Source: Phycisphaerales bacterium (lineage in GTDB: Bacteria; Planctomycetota; Phycisphaerae; UBA1845; UTPLA1). From it: a DNA stretch of 43,307 bases. The translations under genes and the position numbers were made by a program. The notes beneath the pieces are model-generated. The model saw only the letters and a list, made by a program, of their open reading frames with translations, was not told the DNA's origin and did no database searches. The DNA lies in the NCBI GenBank assembly GCA_022360095.1, contig JAKSDK010000741.1:1-43307 (forward strand). Direction: 5' to 3'. Of the stretch, positions 41,125-43,307 are shown one piece after another. Position 1 is the stretch's first letter; each line of letters starts with the position of its first letter.

Positions 41125-42507
41125 TCAGTCCACTCGCCGGGAAGGAGGAGTTCCCGACGGTTGCTTGCCGGATTGCTCCATGGCCTTTTCCGTTTCCTCG
41201 ATTTTCCCAATCAGGGCCAACAATTCCGCACGGGATGCGTCGAAATCGACACCATCGTTCATGGCTTGTTTCAAAAATGCCTCGATGGCCGGCCGCATTT
41301 GAATCACTAGATCGAACTCAGGATTCGTTCCCCGCGCATAGGCGCCGATGTTCACCAGGTCCTCGATCTCCTCCCAAACAGCCAGAAGACGCTTGATGCG
41401 TTGGGCGGCCTGCACGTGAGGCGCCCCCACCACATCTGGCATGACTCGACTGATGCTCTCAAGAACGTCAACAGCAGGATACTGACCACGGTTGGCAAGC
41501 TTGCGCGACAACCAGATGTGGCCGTCGAGATAGCCGCGAACCGCATCGGCAATCGGGTCATTCACATCATCGCCTTCAACAAGAACCGTATAGAGTCCGG
41601 TGATGGAACCTTTTTCGCTGCGACCGCTTCGCTCCAGCAGCCTCGGCAGATGGGCGAAAACGCTCGGCGGATAGCCCTTGGTGGCCGGGGGCTCACCTGC
41701 AGCGAGCCCGATTTGACGGGCCGCCATCGCCATCCGTGTAATCGAGTCCATTAACAGCAGAACGTCGGCCCCCTGATCTCGGAAATACTCGGCGATCGCG
41801 GTCGCGGTGAATCCGGCCCGCATTCGTAACGGAGGGGATTGATCCGACGTGCTGATGACCAGCACCGACCGTTTCAAGCCCTCATGCCCGAGGTCCTTGG
41901 CGATGAAATCGCGCAACTCGCGACCGCGCTCACCGACAAGTGCCATGACCACGACATCAGCCGTGGTATAGCGCGCCATCATTCCCAGCAAGACACTCTT
42001 TCCGACACCGGTGCCGGAAAAGATCCCCATGCGCTGGCCGCGCCCGGCCGTCATCATGGCATTGATCGAACGGATTCCGACGGAAATCGGCGTATCAATA
42101 CGGGGCCGCGACATCGCATCCGGAGATGTGCGGTGCAGCGGATAATAGGAATCCACCGAAATGGGCGCCTCACCGTCACAGGCGTCGCCCATGGCGTCGA
42201 CCACGCGCCCCAAAAGCGACGGTCCCACCGGCACCTTCTGCGAACTCGTCACAAGACGAACGCGCTGGCCTTCGGTCAAGCCTTTCGCCTCGCCCAGCGG
42301 CATCAGCAACGTGATCGAGTTACGGAAACCAATGACCTCGGCCGGAATCCAATGATCCGTCCCGATACAAATCTCGCATAACGATCCGACCGACACGGGC
42401 AATCCGTTCACCTGAACGGTCATGCCTGCCGAGGCGAGGACACGCCCCTCAACACCGAGCGTCCCCACGGTGCGCGCGGTCTCAATTTGTTCAACCAGCA
42501 GACTCAT
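41125..42507 (-). CDS. fliI: Flagellum-specific ATPase FliI
   Basis: This ATPase powers flagellar export. The 460-residue protein has Walker A SGTGVGKS (164-171), Walker B VLLLMDSITRMAMAARQIGL (about 255), and the F1-beta-like GYPPSVFAHLPRLLERSG signature. Length is typical. The ATG overlaps the fliH stop (ATGA). Confidence 0.95.
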   Translation of the reverse strand: MSLLVEQIETARTVGTLGVEGRVLASAGMTVQVNGLPVSVGSLCEICIGTDHWIPAEVIGFRNSITLLMPLGEAKGLTEGQRVRLVTSSQKVPVGPSLLGRVVDAMGDACDGEAPISVDSYYPLHRTSPDAMSRPRIDTPISVGIRSINAMMTAGRGQRMGIFSGTGVGKSVLLGMMARYTTADVVVMALVGERGRELRDFIAKDLGHEGLKRSVLVISTSDQSPPLRMRAGFTATAIAEYFRDQGADVLLLMDSITRMAMAARQIGLAAGEPPATKGYPPSVFAHLPRLLERSGRSEKGSITGLYTVLVEGDDVNDPIADAVRGYLDGHIWLSRKLANRGQYPAVDVLESISRVMPDVVGAPHVQAAQRIKRLLAVWEEIEDLVNIGAYARGTNPEFDLVIQMRPAIEAFLKQAMNDGVDFDASRAELLALIGKIEETEKAMEQSGKQPSGTPPSRRVD

Positions 42508-43247
42508 GATTTGATCGACAAATCCTTCATTCTTCGACGCCAGTCCGTAACCAATTCGTCTGCAATGCGTTCAATGCGCGTCGTGATGGTCGCGTCAACC
42601 TCACTGTCGGCGGATTCCACCCTGACACCGCCTCGATCAATACCGGGCTCCTCCACAATGCGGATATGCCTGGACGATTTCACGGCAGACGTCATTTGAT
42701 CAACCAAGTGCTCCAGCGCGGTGGAGTCCTCGGGATGGACCCGTATCACGACTTCGGTCGCCTCTCGCACCAGGGCCAAGGCCTCCTCGCAAGATTGGAC
42801 CGCGGCGTCCGGCGCAATATCCTCCATCGATGAGAATTTCCTCGAAAGGCGTGAGGCAATGGCAATCGCCAGCACAACCACATCCAGACGAGCCGACGCA
42901 TACATTCGTTCACGACGCTGATCGAAGTCACGAACCAGCTTCATCAACGCCGAAACAAGCGACGCCTGGTCCTTCGCAAACGCCTTTCTCGCTTCAGCCA
43001 ACGCTTCATCACGCCCCTTCTCGGAACCAGCCGCCATCCCCTGCTCATATCCCTTGCGATATGCGGTCTGCCGAACGACTTCGCGTTCGGACTCCGCCCG
43101 CTCATGGGCTTCTTGGACGATCCGTTCGGCCTGTGCACGGGCCGACGCCAAGAGGGCCTCGGCCTGCTCCGCGATGTCACGAAGGTCGAGACCTTGCAGC
43201 GCGCCCGACAGCCGCCTTGAATCATGAGCTTTGATCACGTTACTCAT
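42504..43247 (-). CDS. fliH: Flagellar assembly protein FliH
   Basis: FliH regulates FliI and links it to the export gate. The 247-residue protein has an Ala/Glu/Arg-rich coiled coil (about 25-100, GYEQGMAAGSEKGRDEALAE) and a C-terminal ATP-synthase-delta-like domain (VVIRVHPEDSTALEHLVDQM, EPGIDRGGVRVESADSEVDA). The ATG overlaps the fliG stop (ATGA). Confidence 0.92.
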   Translation of the reverse strand: MSNVIKAHDSRRLSGALQGLDLRDIAEQAEALLASARAQAERIVQEAHERAESEREVVRQTAYRKGYEQGMAAGSEKGRDEALAEARKAFAKDQASLVSALMKLVRDFDQRRERMYASARLDVVVLAIAIASRLSRKFSSMEDIAPDAAVQSCEEALALVREATEVVIRVHPEDSTALEHLVDQMTSAVKSSRHIRIVEEPGIDRGGVRVESADSEVDATITTRIERIADELVTDWRRRMKDLSIKS

Positions 43248-43307
43248 ACGATCAATTCCGCATCACCGCCGCGACCGGCAATGATGATTTCGCCGGATTC
43301 CTCAAGA
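43244..43307 (-). CDS. fliG: Flagellar motor switch protein FliG, C-terminal end (partial)
   Basis: The last 20 codons, reading LEESGEIIIAGRGGDAELIV before the stop, match the typical end of FliG (RRLEE.GEI.I.RGG.DE.IV). The rest lies beyond the right edge. The stop overlaps fliH by four bases. FliG forms the rotor part of the switch. Confidence 0.85.
   Translation of the reverse strand, partial: LEESGEIIIAGRGGDAELIV

Overview
The window looks like chromosomal DNA of a flagellated, respiring member of the Planctomycetota, most likely a Phycisphaerae-like lineage. This rests on family resemblance. The partial surface protein at the left edge is built from fibronectin-III-like repeats with a VYFGT...NA...YWRIDSV signature that is common in that phylum. 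The flagellar cluster carries small lineage-type membrane and acidic proteins, and the octaheme cytochrome/Rieske/cytochrome b combination recalls anammox-related planctomycetes. No rRNA or tRNA gene, CRISPR array, insertion sequence or phage gene was seen.

Layout. (1) 1-2344: end of a repeat-built surface protein, convergent with an MFS transporter. (2) 2408-9333, plus strand: a heavy-metal export operon with a small secreted Cys/His-rich protein, a TolC-like lipoprotein, a periplasmic adaptor with a duplicated Cys-rich metal-binding N-terminus, and a CzcA/CusA-type RND pump. A pair of related GC-rich hairpins (9364-9393, 9452-9471) closes it. (3) 18978 down to 9504, minus strand: a tightly overlapping nine-gene respiratory operon. 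In order of transcription it encodes a Rieske protein, cytochrome b, octaheme HAO-like cytochrome, SAM methyltransferase, cupin, NapA nitrate reductase, a tetraheme double NapB, a 42-residue membrane peptide and an outer-membrane porin. (4) 19232-22743: a CBS-domain protein, a globin-coupled histidine kinase and an NtrC-family sigma-54 activator. (5) 22760-23815: a lone KAS III-type enzyme. (6) 43307 down to 23906, minus strand: a large flagellar cluster in the order fliG(end)-fliH-fliI-fliJ-motE-like-fliK-flgD-flgE-flbD-fliL-fliN-fliO-fliP-fliQ-fliR-flhB-flhA-flhF-flhG-small membrane protein-fliA-small acidic protein. fliM and motAB are not present.

The most interesting part is 9.5-22.7 kb. 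Three sequences with exact sigma-54 geometry (GG-N10-GC) lie in front of the Rieske operon, the CBS gene and the kinase/regulator operon. Two of them have the same 18-bp imperfect dyad centred about 95 bp upstream of the predicted start. This suggests a self-contained circuit: a haem-globin kinase senses O2 or NO, phosphorylates the NtrC-type regulator, and the regulator switches on an electron chain quinol -> Rieske/cyt b -> tetraheme NapB -> NapA, with the octaheme enzyme handling nitrite or hydroxylamine. The wiring is inference; the domains, motifs and spacings are visible in the sequence.
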